A DNA stretch of 64,000 nt from an uncultured Pontibacter sp. Its GTDB lineage: Bacteria > Bacteroidota > Bacteroidia > Cytophagales > Hymenobacteraceae. The notes below the pieces were generated by a model. That model saw only the letters and a list, made by a program, of their open reading frames with translations. It did no database searches and was not told the DNA's origin. The position numbers were made by a program, and so were the translations under genes. The stretch covers positions 1-64,000 of the forward strand of contig NZ_CANLMZ010000009.1 of assembly GCF_947492645.1 (NCBI RefSeq), given 5' to 3'. This document shows positions 26,558-35,994 of the stretch, one piece after another. The first letter of the stretch is position 1. Each line of letters opens with the position of its first letter.

Positions 26558-29500
26558 ATGAAAATAAAAAAAGTACTTGTTGCTAACCGTGGCGAGATTG
26601 CTATACGTGTGCTGCGCGCCTGCACCGAACTTAACATCGAGACAGTTGCCATTTATACTTATGAAGACAGGTATTCACTGCACCGTTACAAAGCCGACGA
26701 AGCGTATCAGATTGGCAAAGACAACCAGCCGCTGCAGCCTTACCTCGACATAGACGGCATTATCAAAATAGCCAAAGAAAACGGTGTGGATGCGATTCAT
26801 CCTGGCTACGGATTCCTGTCAGAGAATCAGCACTTTTCACAAAAGTGTGCCGATAACGGAATAATTTTTATCGGTCCGAAACCTACAGTAATGGCTTCGT
26901 TAGGCGATAAAATTGCAGCAAAAAAAGTGGCACTAAGCTGTGAGGTGCCTATTATTCAAAGCAACGACCTTGACCTGAATACCTACGAAACCGCTCTGGA
27001 AGAGGCGCACCGCATTGGTTACCCGCTGATGCTGAAAGCGGCAGCCGGAGGTGGTGGCCGTGGCATGCGTGTTATCCGTGACGACGAACAACTGGAGAGA
27101 GGCTTTTTTGAGGCTAAAAATGAAGCTTTGAAAGCCTTTGGCGACGACACGCTTTTCCTGGAGAAGTATGTGGAGAATCCGAAGCACATTGAAGTGCAGA
27201 TTGTGGCAGATAACTATGGCAACATCACCCATTTGTTTGAGCGCGACTGTTCGGTGCAGCGCCGTTTCCAGAAAGTAGTGGAGGTAGCTCCAGCCATCAG
27301 CCTGGACCAGGAGACAAAGCAGAAACTATACGATTATTCGATTAAAATATGCAAGGCTGTAAACTACAACAACGTAGGTACGGTGGAGTTTTTAGTTGAG
27401 CCTCATACCAATAATATCTACTTTATCGAAGTAAACCCGCGCATTCAGGTAGAGCACACGGTTACGGAAATGATTACCGGCATCGACTTGATCAAAACGC
27501 AGATTTTTATCGCCGACGGCTATACTTTGGATAACGAAGAGGTGCTCTTAGGCCCGAACCATAAAGTGCGTGCCAATGGCGTGGCTATCCAATGCCGCAT
27601 TACAACCGAGGACCCAGAGAACGATTTTAAACCGGACTATGGTACTGTAATTGCCTATCGTAGCGCCGGTGGTTTTGGCATTCGCCTGGACCAGGGCAGC
27701 GTGTACCAAGGGGCTAAAATAAGCCCGTTCTTTGATTCGCTGCTGGTTAAAGTATCGTCGCATGCGCCAACGCTGCGCCATGCCGCCATGAAAATGTCGC
27801 GAACCCTCGATGAGTTCCGTATCCGTGGTGTGAAGCAAAACATCCAGTTCCTGCAAAACATCATCAATCACCCGGAGTTTATTTCTTCAGCGTATACTGT
27901 CGATTTCATCAAAACACACCCGGAACTGTTTGTATTTAAGCAGCGCAAAGACAGGGCTACCAAAATGCTTACCTTTTTGGGCAACGTGATAGTGAATGGT
28001 AACCCTGATGTAAAGAAAGTTGAGAAGGACAGAGTGCTTCGCAAACCAGATTTTTTTGGCCAGCGCCTTAACCAGCCTTACGAGAAAGGCACAAAAGACC
28101 TCCTTACTGAGCTTGGCCCTGACGAATTCTCAAAGTGGCTGCGCAACGACCCGCTGATACATTACACCGATACTACTTTCCGGGACGGGCACCAGTCGTT
28201 GCTGGCAACCAGGATGCGTACCTTTGACATGCTGAAGATTGCAGAGGGTTTTGCCAAAGACCATCCGCAAACCTTTAGTATGGAAGTATGGGGTGGCGCT
28301 ACCTTTGATGTGTGCCTGCGCTTTCTGCACGAAGACCCATGGGAGAGACTCGCCCTGATCAGAAAAGCTGTTCCGAACATACTTCTGCAAATGCTGATTC
28401 GTGGCTCAAACGGGGTTGGCTACAAAGCTTATCCTGATAACCTGATCGAGTCTTTTGTAGAGAAATCTTGGGAGACTGGCGTTGACATTTTCCGGGTGTT
28501 TGACTCGCTTAACTGGATGAAAAGTATGGAGCCATGCATAAACTTTGTGCGCAAGCGCACCCAAGGTTTGGCAGAGGGCGCCATTTGTTACACAGGCGAT
28601 ATCCTAAACCCGAACAAGACAAAGTATACGTTAGAATATTACCTGCAACTGGCTAAACAAATAGAAGATGCCGGGGCACACATCCTCGCTATTAAAGACA
28701 TGGCCGGTTTGCTCAAGCCTTATGCTGCCACGCTGCTGGTAGAGGCGCTCCGCGACACCGTTAAAATACCGATCCATCTGCACACCCACGATACGGCTTC
28801 TATACAATCTGCAACATACTTAAAGGCAATAGAAGCGGGAGTAGACGTGGTGGATGTGGCGCTTGGCTCTATGTCGGGCTTAACATCGCAGCCAAATTTT
28901 AACTCTGTTGTGGAGATGATGCGCTTCCAGGAGCGCCACCGCGAGTTCGATCAGGTTAGTCTGAACCGCCATTCCAACTATTGGGAAACAGTACGTGAGT
29001 ATTATTATCCATTCGAGTCTGGCTTGAAGGCCGGTACCGCCGAAGTATACCGCCACGAAATACCGGGTGGGCAATACTCCAACCTGCGGCCACAGGCAAA
29101 TGCACTTGGGCTAGGCGACAAGTGGGAAACTATTAAGGAGACTTATGCAGAAGTAAACCAACTGTTTGGCGATGTGGTAAAAGTAACGCCTAGTTCTAAA
29201 GTGGTAGGCGATATGGCTTTATACTTGGTGTCTAACAACCTGACGCCGGTAGATGTGCTGGAGCGTGGCGATCAGATTTCGTTCCCGGATTCTGTGCAGT
29301 CGTTCTTTAAAGGCAACCTGGGCCAGCCGGTAGGAGGGTTTCCGAAAAAGATACAGGATATTGTTTTGAAAGACGACAAGCCGTTTACGGACAGGCCCAA
29401 CGAGCACTTGGAACCAATAAACTTTGATGAGGAGTTTGCGGCATTCCAGGAGAAGTTTGGCAAAGAGTGCAGTTTCCTGGAGTTTCTGTCGTACCAACTG

Positions 29501-30001
29501 TATCCTAAAGTATACGAAGATTATAAGAAGCATTACGAGCTGTATGGTGATGTTTCTAAAATTCCGACACGCTTGTTTTTCTACGGCATGCAACCCGGCG
29601 AAGAGGCTATCATCGATATTGCACGGGGTAAGTCAATCGTTATCAAGTTCCAGTCGATGGGGCCTGTAAATGACGACGGCATGCGCACCCTGTTCTTTAA
29701 GCTAAATGGCCAGACACGTAACATTGAAGTGCGCGATAACGCAGTAAAAGTGGAACGGGTGCAACACCAGAAAATAGATAAAGCAAACCCGAAGCATGTA
29801 GGTGCTCCGCTACAGGGCTTGCTGTCCAAAATTTTGGTTGAGAAAGAGCAGCAGGTTAAAAAGAACACGCCATTGTTTATTATCGAGGCCATGAAAATGG
29901 AAACCACCATTACAGCCTCAGAAGATACGCAGGTTGGGTCTGTTCATTTGCCAGAAGGATCACTTGTAAACACAGATGATTTAGTGCTGACACTTTCTTA
30001 G
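26558..30001 (+). CDS. pyc: Pyruvate carboxylase
   Basis: 1147 residues, full length for the single-chain enzyme. It carboxylates pyruvate to oxaloacetate in the cytoplasm to refill the TCA cycle. Biotin carboxylase domain ~1-455 (V-L-V-A-N-R-G-E-I-A-I-R start; A-A-A-G-G-G-G-R-G-M ATP loop; E-V-N-P-R-I-Q-V-E-H). Carboxyltransferase domain ~530-810 (T-T-F-R-D-G-H-Q-S-L and A-I-K-D-M-A-G-L metal/Lys site). PYC-OADA domain, then the biotinyl domain, with Lys1113 in E-A-M-K-M-E-T. The start at 26558 matches the conserved N-terminus; 24 upstream in-frame residues are not conserved-looking. Monocistronic, followed by a terminator. Confidence 0.97.
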   Translation: MKIKKVLVANRGEIAIRVLRACTELNIETVAIYTYEDRYSLHRYKADEAYQIGKDNQPLQPYLDIDGIIKIAKENGVDAIHPGYGFLSENQHFSQKCADNGIIFIGPKPTVMASLGDKIAAKKVALSCEVPIIQSNDLDLNTYETALEEAHRIGYPLMLKAAAGGGGRGMRVIRDDEQLERGFFEAKNEALKAFGDDTLFLEKYVENPKHIEVQIVADNYGNITHLFERDCSVQRRFQKVVEVAPAISLDQETKQKLYDYSIKICKAVNYNNVGTVEFLVEPHTNNIYFIEVNPRIQVEHTVTEMITGIDLIKTQIFIADGYTLDNEEVLLGPNHKVRANGVAIQCRITTEDPENDFKPDYGTVIAYRSAGGFGIRLDQGSVYQGAKISPFFDSLLVKVSSHAPTLRHAAMKMSRTLDEFRIRGVKQNIQFLQNIINHPEFISSAYTVDFIKTHPELFVFKQRKDRATKMLTFLGNVIVNGNPDVKKVEKDRVLRKPDFFGQRLNQPYEKGTKDLLTELGPDEFSKWLRNDPLIHYTDTTFRDGHQSLLATRMRTFDMLKIAEGFAKDHPQTFSMEVWGGATFDVCLRFLHEDPWERLALIRKAVPNILLQMLIRGSNGVGYKAYPDNLIESFVEKSWETGVDIFRVFDSLNWMKSMEPCINFVRKRTQGLAEGAICYTGDILNPNKTKYTLEYYLQLAKQIEDAGAHILAIKDMAGLLKPYAATLLVEALRDTVKIPIHLHTHDTASIQSATYLKAIEAGVDVVDVALGSMSGLTSQPNFNSVVEMMRFQERHREFDQVSLNRHSNYWETVREYYYPFESGLKAGTAEVYRHEIPGGQYSNLRPQANALGLGDKWETIKETYAEVNQLFGDVVKVTPSSKVVGDMALYLVSNNLTPVDVLERGDQISFPDSVQSFFKGNLGQPVGGFPKKIQDIVLKDDKPFTDRPNEHLEPINFDEEFAAFQEKFGKECSFLEFLSYQLYPKVYEDYKKHYELYGDVSKIPTRLFFYGMQPGEEAIIDIARGKSIVIKFQSMGPVNDDGMRTLFFKLNGQTRNIEVRDNAVKVERVQHQKIDKANPKHVGAPLQGLLSKILVEKEQQVKKNTPLFIIEAMKMETTITASEDTQVGSVHLPEGSLVNTDDLVLTLS

Positions 30002-30022
30002 AAAGAGATATAACGTACAGTC

Positions 30023-30056
30023 AAAATAGCCAGTACCTCAAATGTGCTGGCTATTT
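30023..30056 (+). terminator. Rho-independent terminator of pyc
   Basis: AAAATAGCCAG arms extended by three more pairs (one G-U), loop of ~6-8 nt and a T-rich end, 22 nt after the stop codon. Confidence 0.85.
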
Positions 30057-30353
30057 TATTATCCTGTAAGCTGGAATAAGCCTGTAGCTGCTTCGAATCT
30101 GAGATTCAATCAGATTCAGTTGCGGTTTTTTAGCGCAGGATGATAAATGGTTAAACAATAATTAGTGGATATTTTTTAAATAAATGTAATTTGCCGTACC
30201 TAACGTGCACCAAATATTTTAGCATAAAGGGCGGCTGCTACGGGCATTGGATGTTATGCATCTACTTGCGAGCTTATTTTACTGCTTTTAAAACCTATGT
30301 AATATAATCACTTACCAGCTGTTTTTGCTTTGTGGGCAGCGGTAGAATAGTTT
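30057..30353. other. Upstream region of the bacteriophytochrome gene, no gene seen
   Basis: Together with the pyc terminator this makes a 352-nt gap. It is AT-rich. No TAnnTTTG element at a clear distance and no small open frame were found. Confidence 0.5.
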
Positions 30354-32594
30354 ATGCAAAACTACCCCAATCTAAATGTAGACCTCTCTAACTGCGACCG
30401 GGAACCTATACATGTAATAGGGCGCGTACAGCCGCATGGTTTTATGCTTATTCTGAACAGCAAAACGCTTACAGTTGAGCAGTTAAGTGAAAACATATCT
30501 TCTTTTCTGGACGTTGACCCAGCGCTACTGTACGGGAACACCTTGGAGGTGCTCACAACAGCAGGTGAATATAGTATACTTGAAGCGATCCTAAAAAATG
30601 TAGATAACATAAACCCGCAACTACTGCAGGTACAGGGAAAGCAGTTTTTTGGATTTATTCATCAGTCGGAGGGAAGGCTGGTTGTTGAATGTGAACCTTA
30701 TCAGCGCAACGCCACAGATCTTGAAGTGCTTGCGTTTCAATCAAAGTATACTTCCTTTCTGTCTACCTTAAATTCTCTTGATTCGCTTGCAGCACAGGCG
30801 GATTTAGTTGTTGGTTATGTGCAGCAAGTTCTTAACTATGATCGGGTTATGCTGTACCGCTTTGACGAAGAGTGGAATGGGGAAGTTATCGCTGAAGAAG
30901 TTGTTCCTGGCTCTAATTCTTACCTTCACCAACATTTTCCGGCTAGCGATATACCAGCCCAGGCACGTGCCCTGCTCGAGGTAAAGCACGTGCGCCAGAT
31001 TCCGGATGCAAAAGCAAAGGCCGTCCATATAGCGCCTTATATTAACCCACGCACAGGCGAGCCTGCTAATATTATACTTTCAGAGCTGCGCAACCCTTCT
31101 GAAATCCACTTGGAGTACCTGGCAAACATGGAAGTGCAGGCCACATTGTCTGTTTCTATTATGGTGCAGGGCAAGCTTTGGGGGATTATTGCCTGCCAGC
31201 ATCTTTCTCCGGTCTTCATTGATTTCTGGAAGCGGCAAATGTGCTTGTGGGCTGCACAAGCCTTTGCGAACGCCATACTTGCCGGGCAAGAGAAAAAGGA
31301 TATGCAACTAATGGCGAGTTACAAAGGGCAGGAGGAGAAACTGATAAGCCAAGTAATTGAAAGCAAAAACATTGTAGAAGGCTTGTTTAACCCGGAATGT
31401 AATTTACTTAGCATTACAGGTGCCTCGGGGGCAGCAATCAGCATTAACAAACGATGGTATACCATTGGCGATACTCCTGCTGCTGAAGAACTGCAGGAGC
31501 TTGTAAAGTGGTTATCGGTTACAAAATCTGAATTGGCTTTTCATACCAGGCAACTGTCGGCAGTATATCCACCTGCCGAAGCTTACAAAACAAAGGCGAG
31601 CGGATTGCTGGCACTCGAAATCTCGAAGTATAACAAAGAGTATATTTTATACTTTAAGCCAGAGATACAGGAGACTCGCATTTGGGCTGGAAACCCTGAA
31701 AAGCCCTATGATATGCAAAAGGTGCGTATGCACCCGCGCAAATCGTTTGAAAAATGGGCTCAGGTAGTAAGAGGTAAGTCGTTGCCCTGGACCCTGAATG
31801 AACTGGAAATTACCCAGGTGATGCTAAAGGATGTGGTGGCATTTATACTTAGGAGCCAAGCCGTTACCCTAAAAAATCTCAATAATGAGCTAACCTCCTC
31901 GGCGGATGCACTCAAGGCTAAAAATAAACGCCTTGAGGATTTTGCGCATATCATTACTCATAACCTGCGTTCGCCGATGAACAACATAAGAGGCTTGTAT
32001 AACCTGTATCAGGCAGAGCCGGAATTAGAGGTTGCCTCCGAAGTTATACATCGTATCAATGGGGTTATCGATAACATGGCCGCTACGATAGACGACCTGA
32101 ACCTGATCGTGAAGAGTGAGCTAAGCCGTGAACTTGTGCAGCAGGAGGTTAACCTGGAAGATGTAATCTCGAAAGAGCTGGAAAACCTGCAAAGTATACT
32201 TATGCAGACTGATGCCGTTGTAACAACAGACCTGCAGGAGCATAACTTTTTTGTGCCGAAAGTATACCTCGAAAGTATAGCCCACAACCTGCTGTCAAAC
32301 GCATTAAAATACCGCTCACCCCACAGAAGACCAGAGATACACATAAAGTCCTGGAAAGATAATGGGCAGCTTTGCTTTGCAGTTTCAGATAACGGGCAAG
32401 GCATGGATATGGAGAAAGTCGAAGATAAATTGTTTAACCTTTATACCACCTTCCATAAAAACAAGGATGCGAAGGGACTAGGATTATACTTAACGAAAGT
32501 ACAAACCGAAACACTTGGTGGCAGTATCTCTGTTAAAAGCGAACCTGCTGTAGGCAGCACGTTTACTGTTTGCCTCCAGGCTCCCAAAGCTTAA
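30354..32594 (+). CDS. Bacteriophytochrome sensor histidine kinase
   Basis: 746 residues, red/far-red light sensor kinase. PAS (~15-115) holds the bilin-attachment Cys14 in N-C-D-R-E-P-I-H and the V-Q-P-H-G motif. GAF (~140-310) carries P-A-S-D199-I-P, the H-L-E-Y-L-A-N-M segment (His252) and C-Q-H283, all chromophore-pocket residues. PHY (~320-500) carries the P-R-K-S-F tongue motif (461-465). HisKA has His536 in T-H-N-L-R-S-P; the ATPase has N-L-L-S-N-A, D-N-G-Q-G-M and K-G-L-G-L. All key residues are present, so it should bind biliverdin. No response regulator is encoded next to it. A small IsdG-like gene follows 39 nt later. AAGTATA motifs are frequent here (about 11 sites). Confidence 0.96.
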   Translation: MQNYPNLNVDLSNCDREPIHVIGRVQPHGFMLILNSKTLTVEQLSENISSFLDVDPALLYGNTLEVLTTAGEYSILEAILKNVDNINPQLLQVQGKQFFGFIHQSEGRLVVECEPYQRNATDLEVLAFQSKYTSFLSTLNSLDSLAAQADLVVGYVQQVLNYDRVMLYRFDEEWNGEVIAEEVVPGSNSYLHQHFPASDIPAQARALLEVKHVRQIPDAKAKAVHIAPYINPRTGEPANIILSELRNPSEIHLEYLANMEVQATLSVSIMVQGKLWGIIACQHLSPVFIDFWKRQMCLWAAQAFANAILAGQEKKDMQLMASYKGQEEKLISQVIESKNIVEGLFNPECNLLSITGASGAAISINKRWYTIGDTPAAEELQELVKWLSVTKSELAFHTRQLSAVYPPAEAYKTKASGLLALEISKYNKEYILYFKPEIQETRIWAGNPEKPYDMQKVRMHPRKSFEKWAQVVRGKSLPWTLNELEITQVMLKDVVAFILRSQAVTLKNLNNELTSSADALKAKNKRLEDFAHIITHNLRSPMNNIRGLYNLYQAEPELEVASEVIHRINGVIDNMAATIDDLNLIVKSELSRELVQQEVNLEDVISKELENLQSILMQTDAVVTTDLQEHNFFVPKVYLESIAHNLLSNALKYRSPHRRPEIHIKSWKDNGQLCFAVSDNGQGMDMEKVEDKLFNLYTTFHKNKDAKGLGLYLTKVQTETLGGSISVKSEPAVGSTFTVCLQAPKA

Positions 32595-32633
32595 GGCGGC
32601 CTGTAATTTTATAGTTTATTTGAATTCTGATTT

Positions 32634-32930
32634 ATGTTTATAGCTGTTAGTACATTTACTATTGCAAATGATATGGCACCCGAAGTAAGGGATGCTTTTA
32701 TTAACCGCCCGCACCTCGTCGACAACGCTCCCGGGTTTGTGAAGATGGATGTGATGAGTGCCAAAGATAACCCTAACGAGATCTGGTTGATGACCTACTG
32801 GACAGACGAAGAGCATTATACAGTATGGTATAAGAACCACATGCGTGCATCGCACCAGGACATACCTAAAGGACTAAAGTTGGTGCCACACAGCTCTAAG
32901 GTGCTATACTTTAACCATATAAGTGGCTAA
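32634..32930 (+). CDS. Small ABM-fold protein resembling IsdG/HmoB heme-degrading monooxygenases
   Basis: 98 residues. The antibiotic biosynthesis monooxygenase (ABM) fold is suggested by the alternating N-terminal strand, N-A-P-G-F-V-K-M-D-V, and I-W-L-M-T-Y-W-T-D-E-E-H-Y-T-V-W. The IsdG-type catalytic Trp and His are present at W65 (T-V-W-Y) and H74 (A-S-H-Q-D); the expected N-terminal Asn is replaced by Ser6 or Thr7. IsdG-type enzymes open heme to a bilin-like product. It sits 39 nt after the bacteriophytochrome gene on the same strand, so it may be co-transcribed and could supply or handle its chromophore. Other ABM roles (quinol or small-molecule oxidation) are equally possible. Confidence 0.82.
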   Translation: MFIAVSTFTIANDMAPEVRDAFINRPHLVDNAPGFVKMDVMSAKDNPNEIWLMTYWTDEEHYTVWYKNHMRASHQDIPKGLKLVPHSSKVLYFNHISG

Positions 32931-32951
32931 GAACTTTAAAGTAAAAAGCTT

Positions 32952-33006
32952 AAAGGGTAAAACAATTGAGACACAATGTGTAAACACCCAATTGTCTTAC
33001 CCTTTT
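32952..33006. terminator. Bidirectional hairpin between convergent genes
   Basis: AAAGGGTAA and ACAATTG pair with CAATTGT and TTACCCTTT across a ~20-nt loop, with T-rich flanks. It separates the IsdG-like gene (+) from the TPR gene (-). Confidence 0.7.
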
Positions 33007-33143
33007 CTTTTAAGGACATGCAGCCAATTAAAGTAGCAAAGTCTAATATTCTGTAACAAAATACAGCGATAGCAGTTTTATAAATAGTACTTGCAAATAT
33101 GCTGCATGCATACTATTTTTGAAGCAAGCAGTACGGGGTAATA

Positions 33144-33476
33144 CTAGTCATCCTCGTAATCCAGGCCCATCATTTTATTGTAGGCCTGCTGCAGTTCAGA
33201 GAAAGCGTGTAGGTTGCCTTCTTTTCGGCTAATCTGCATTCCTTTCTTATAAATGCTTTCTGCTACATCGTTCTGTCCAAACTCTTCGTATAGTTTGGCT
33301 GCGTGGTAATACGTACCTACGTAGTTCTCATGTTCGGCTAGCAATTTTTCGTAGTACTCCATCGCCTTTTGCTTGTCAGTATTGCGGTATTCCGTAGCAA
33401 TGGCATATAAAGTAAAAGCGTCGTTTGGGTCCTCTTCAAGGAACTTGAAAAGTTGTTCTAATCTGTTTTGAGACAT
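33144..33476 (-). CDS. Small tetratricopeptide-repeat protein
   Basis: 110 residues, cytoplasmic, no signal peptide. Two to three TPR units: D-A-F-T-L-Y-A-I-A-T-E-Y (~19-30), K-A-M-E-Y-Y-E-K-L-L (~37-46), Y-Y-H-A-A-K-L-Y-E-E-F-G-Q (~56-68) and A-E-S-I-Y-K-K-G-M-Q. It probably mediates protein-protein contacts; the partner is unknown. It diverges from etfB, sharing a 66-nt upstream region, and ends in an acidic tail. Confidence 0.88.
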   Translation of the reverse strand: MSQNRLEQLFKFLEEDPNDAFTLYAIATEYRNTDKQKAMEYYEKLLAEHENYVGTYYHAAKLYEEFGQNDVAESIYKKGMQISRKEGNLHAFSELQQAYNKMMGLDYEDD

Positions 33477-33542
33477 TTCGATTTGGCTATATTTTAACTA
33501 ACTTCGCACAAATTTAACTTTTAATAAGCTAACATTTCGCAT

Positions 33543-34283
33543 ATGAAAATATTAGTTTGCATCAGTAACGTTCCCGATACTACTTCAAAGATCAACTTCA
33601 CAGGCGATAACAAAGAGTTCGACAAAAATGGCGTTCAGTTTGTTATCAACCCTTGGGACGAGTACGCACTAACCAGAGCCATCGAAATTAAAGAGGCGAA
33701 GGGCGGTACTGTAACAGTTTTGAACGTAGGAGAGGCCGATGCTGAACCGAACATCCGCAAGGCGCTTGCCATTGGAGCAGACGACGCCATCCGTGTAAAC
33801 GCACATCCAAAAGATGCTTTCTTTGTGGCGCAGCAAATTACTGCCGTAGCCAAAGAAAATAACTACGACATGATCCTGATGGGCAAAGAGTCTATCGACT
33901 ATAACGGTTTCCAGGTACACAATATGGTAGGCGAGATGCTCGGCATTCCGTCGGTAACGCCAGCCTTTAAACTGGATATGGTTGATGACAGCACAGCCCG
34001 TCTGGAGCGTGAAATTGAGGGAGGTAAAGAAGTGGTGGAAGTGAAGCTGCCTTTTGTGGCCAGCGCACAGCAGCCTATGTCAGAGCCAAGAATTCCGAAC
34101 ATGCGCGGTATCATGACTGCCCGTACAAAGCCTTTAGCTGTAAGAGAGCCTGTTGGCGCCGAAGCAAAAGCGGAGTATGTTGGCTATAGCAAGCCTGAGA
34201 AAAAAGGCGGTGTAAAGATGATTGACCCTGAAAACGCAGGAGAGTTGATCGCATTATTAAGAAACGAAGCTAAAGTACTATAA
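33543..34283 (+). CDS. etfB: Electron transfer flavoprotein beta subunit
   Basis: 246 residues. Starts M-K-I-L-V-C-I-S-N-V-P-D-T and contains the ETF-beta signature region V-K-L-P-F-V-A-S-A-Q-Q-P-M-S-E-P-R-I-P-N (~160-180). It binds AMP and, with EtfA, carries electrons from acyl-CoA and other dehydrogenases to the respiratory chain. The etfA start is 2 nt after its stop, so the two are translated together. The gene lacks AAGTATA motifs, in line with its strongly constrained sequence. Confidence 0.97.
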   Translation: MKILVCISNVPDTTSKINFTGDNKEFDKNGVQFVINPWDEYALTRAIEIKEAKGGTVTVLNVGEADAEPNIRKALAIGADDAIRVNAHPKDAFFVAQQITAVAKENNYDMILMGKESIDYNGFQVHNMVGEMLGIPSVTPAFKLDMVDDSTARLEREIEGGKEVVEVKLPFVASAQQPMSEPRIPNMRGIMTARTKPLAVREPVGAEAKAEYVGYSKPEKKGGVKMIDPENAGELIALLRNEAKVL

Positions 34284-34285
34284 CC

Positions 34286-35266
34286 ATGTCTGTATTAGTA
34301 TTTGTAGAAGGTCTAAACGGAGAGATAAAGAAATCCTCGTTAGAGGCTGCCGCTTACGGCAGCCAGGTTGCACAAACGTTAGGTACAAGCGCTACGGCAG
34401 TTGCTATCGGTGAGGTGCACGAAGAGGCGCTAGCTAAACTTGGCGAACAGGGAATAAGCAAAGTGTTGTACGATGCCGACAGCCGCCTGAACCAGTTTGT
34501 GGCTGATGCCTATGTAAAAGTTATTGCCAAAGCTGCTCAGCAGGAAAGCGCAAAAGTGTTGGTGTTCGCTAACTCGAACATTGGTGCGGCTGTAGGTTCT
34601 AAACTGGCTGTACGCTTAAACGGGTCGCTTGCTACAAACGTAACTACGCTTCCGAAAACAGACGGTGGCCAGTTTGTAGTAACACGTGGTGTTTTCTCGG
34701 GTAAAGCTTTTGCTGATGTTGCCCTTACTTCTGATGTGAAAATCATCGCTGTAAAGAAAAACGCATTCGAAGTTTCCAGCAACGGCGGAAGCACAGCTGC
34801 TGTAGAAAAGCTTTCTGCTGATCTGGCTGATGCTGATTTTGCTGCTGCTCCAAAAGAGACAGTAATGCAGGATACAGACGGTGGTATTTTACTTCCTGAA
34901 GCTGAAATCGTGGTATCTGGCGGCCGTGGCTTAAAAGGCCCTGAGAACTGGCACCTGGTTGAGGATCTGGCAAAAGCATTGGGTGCGGCAACTGCTTGCT
35001 CTAAGCCTGTGTCTGACCTTGACTGGAGACCTCACCACGAGCACGTAGGCCAAACGGGTATTACTGTAAGCCCTAACTTGTACATCGCCATTGGTATATC
35101 AGGTGCCATTCAGCACTTGGCAGGGGTTAACTCTTCTAAAGTTATTGTCGTTATTAATAAGGATCCGGAGGCGCCATTCTTTAAAGCTGCCGATTATGGC
35201 ATCGTTGGAGACGCTTTCGACGTAGTTCCTAAATTAATTGAAGCTGCCAAGGCTTTAGACAAATAG
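34286..35266 (+). CDS. etfA: Electron transfer flavoprotein alpha subunit
   Basis: 326 residues. The C-terminal FAD-binding half contains V-S-G-G-R-G-L-K-G-P-E-N, S-D-L-D-W-R-P-H-H-E-H-V-G-Q-T-G and the closing A-I-G-I-S-G-A-I-Q-H-L-A-G and N-K-D-P-E-A-P-F-F motifs. Forms the heterodimer with EtfB. Coupled to etfB by a 2-nt gap and followed 15 nt later by the bifunctional nuclease gene. Confidence 0.97.
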   Translation: MSVLVFVEGLNGEIKKSSLEAAAYGSQVAQTLGTSATAVAIGEVHEEALAKLGEQGISKVLYDADSRLNQFVADAYVKVIAKAAQQESAKVLVFANSNIGAAVGSKLAVRLNGSLATNVTTLPKTDGGQFVVTRGVFSGKAFADVALTSDVKIIAVKKNAFEVSSNGGSTAAVEKLSADLADADFAAAPKETVMQDTDGGILLPEAEIVVSGGRGLKGPENWHLVEDLAKALGAATACSKPVSDLDWRPHHEHVGQTGITVSPNLYIAIGISGAIQHLAGVNSSKVIVVINKDPEAPFFKAADYGIVGDAFDVVPKLIEAAKALDK

Positions 35267-35281
35267 ACTTAGAAGAATACT

Positions 35282-35890
35282 GTGAAGAAAATTCAGTTAG
35301 AGATACTCGGGCTTTCATCTAGCCAATCGCAAACGGGTTCGTTTGCTTTGGTTTTAGGTGAAAGAGACGGAAACAGAAGGCTTCCGATTATTATCGGCAT
35401 GTTCGAGGCACAATCTATTGCCATACAAATAGAGAAAATCAATCCAAACCGCCCACTCACCCACGACTTGTTTAAGTCCTTTGCTGAGCAGATGGATGTA
35501 AAGGTAACGGAGATCCTGATCTCTGACCTGAAAGAAGGTGTGTTTTACTCCAAAATTATGTGCACCAATGGTACCACAGATTTTGAATTGGATGCCCGAC
35601 CTTCAGATGCTATAGCCATAGGTTTGCGTTTTGGTGTTCCGATTTATACGGTGGAGAGTGTGCTTTCAGAAGCTGGCATTATACTTAGCGACCTGGAAGA
35701 CGAAGAAGAGGAAAGTGAAGAAATGACTCTTAAAAGCAGCGCTTCCTCCAGCTCAGCATCAACAGGCGCAAAAGAATCTCTTAGCCAAACTTCTGTGGAT
35801 GAGCTTAATAAGTTGCTGAATGATGCTCTTGAAAAAGAGGATTATGAACGGGCCGCTAAAATCCGTGATGAGTTGAACAAGCGAAACTGA
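35282..35890 (+). CDS. Bifunctional nuclease (DUF151) family protein with UVR motif
   Basis: 202 residues starting at a GTG codon (K-K-I-Q-L-E-I-L-G-L follows, as in the family). The DUF151/BFN domain spans ~1-135 (L-V-L-G-E-R-D-G-N-R-R-L-P-I-I-I-G and D-A-R-P-S-D-A-I-A-I-G-L-R). An acidic and Ser-rich linker follows (~140-165). The C-terminal ~35 residues form a UvrB/UvrC (UVR) motif, L-N-K-L-L-N-D-A-L-E-K-E-D-Y-E-R-A-A-K-I-R-D-E-L. Family members act on DNA and RNA in vitro. It sits 15 nt after etfA and likely shares that transcript up to the terminator at 35913. Confidence 0.92.
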   Translation: MKKIQLEILGLSSSQSQTGSFALVLGERDGNRRLPIIIGMFEAQSIAIQIEKINPNRPLTHDLFKSFAEQMDVKVTEILISDLKEGVFYSKIMCTNGTTDFELDARPSDAIAIGLRFGVPIYTVESVLSEAGIILSDLEDEEEESEEMTLKSSASSSSASTGAKESLSQTSVDELNKLLNDALEKEDYERAAKIRDELNKRN

Positions 35891-35912
35891 TTTTAACAAT
35901 ATCTGAATCATT

Positions 35913-35946
35913 AAAAGTCCTGCGCCTTACTGGTGCAGGACTTTTT
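35913..35946 (+). terminator. Rho-independent terminator of the etfBA-nuclease operon
   Basis: AAAAGTCCTGC paired with GCAGGACTTTT plus two further pairs, short loop and T-run, 22 nt after the stop codon. Confidence 0.9.
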
Positions 35947-35994
35947 GTTTTAAAAGATATTAAGGTTACTTTTGGCAAATTTTTTAGCCAAAGC

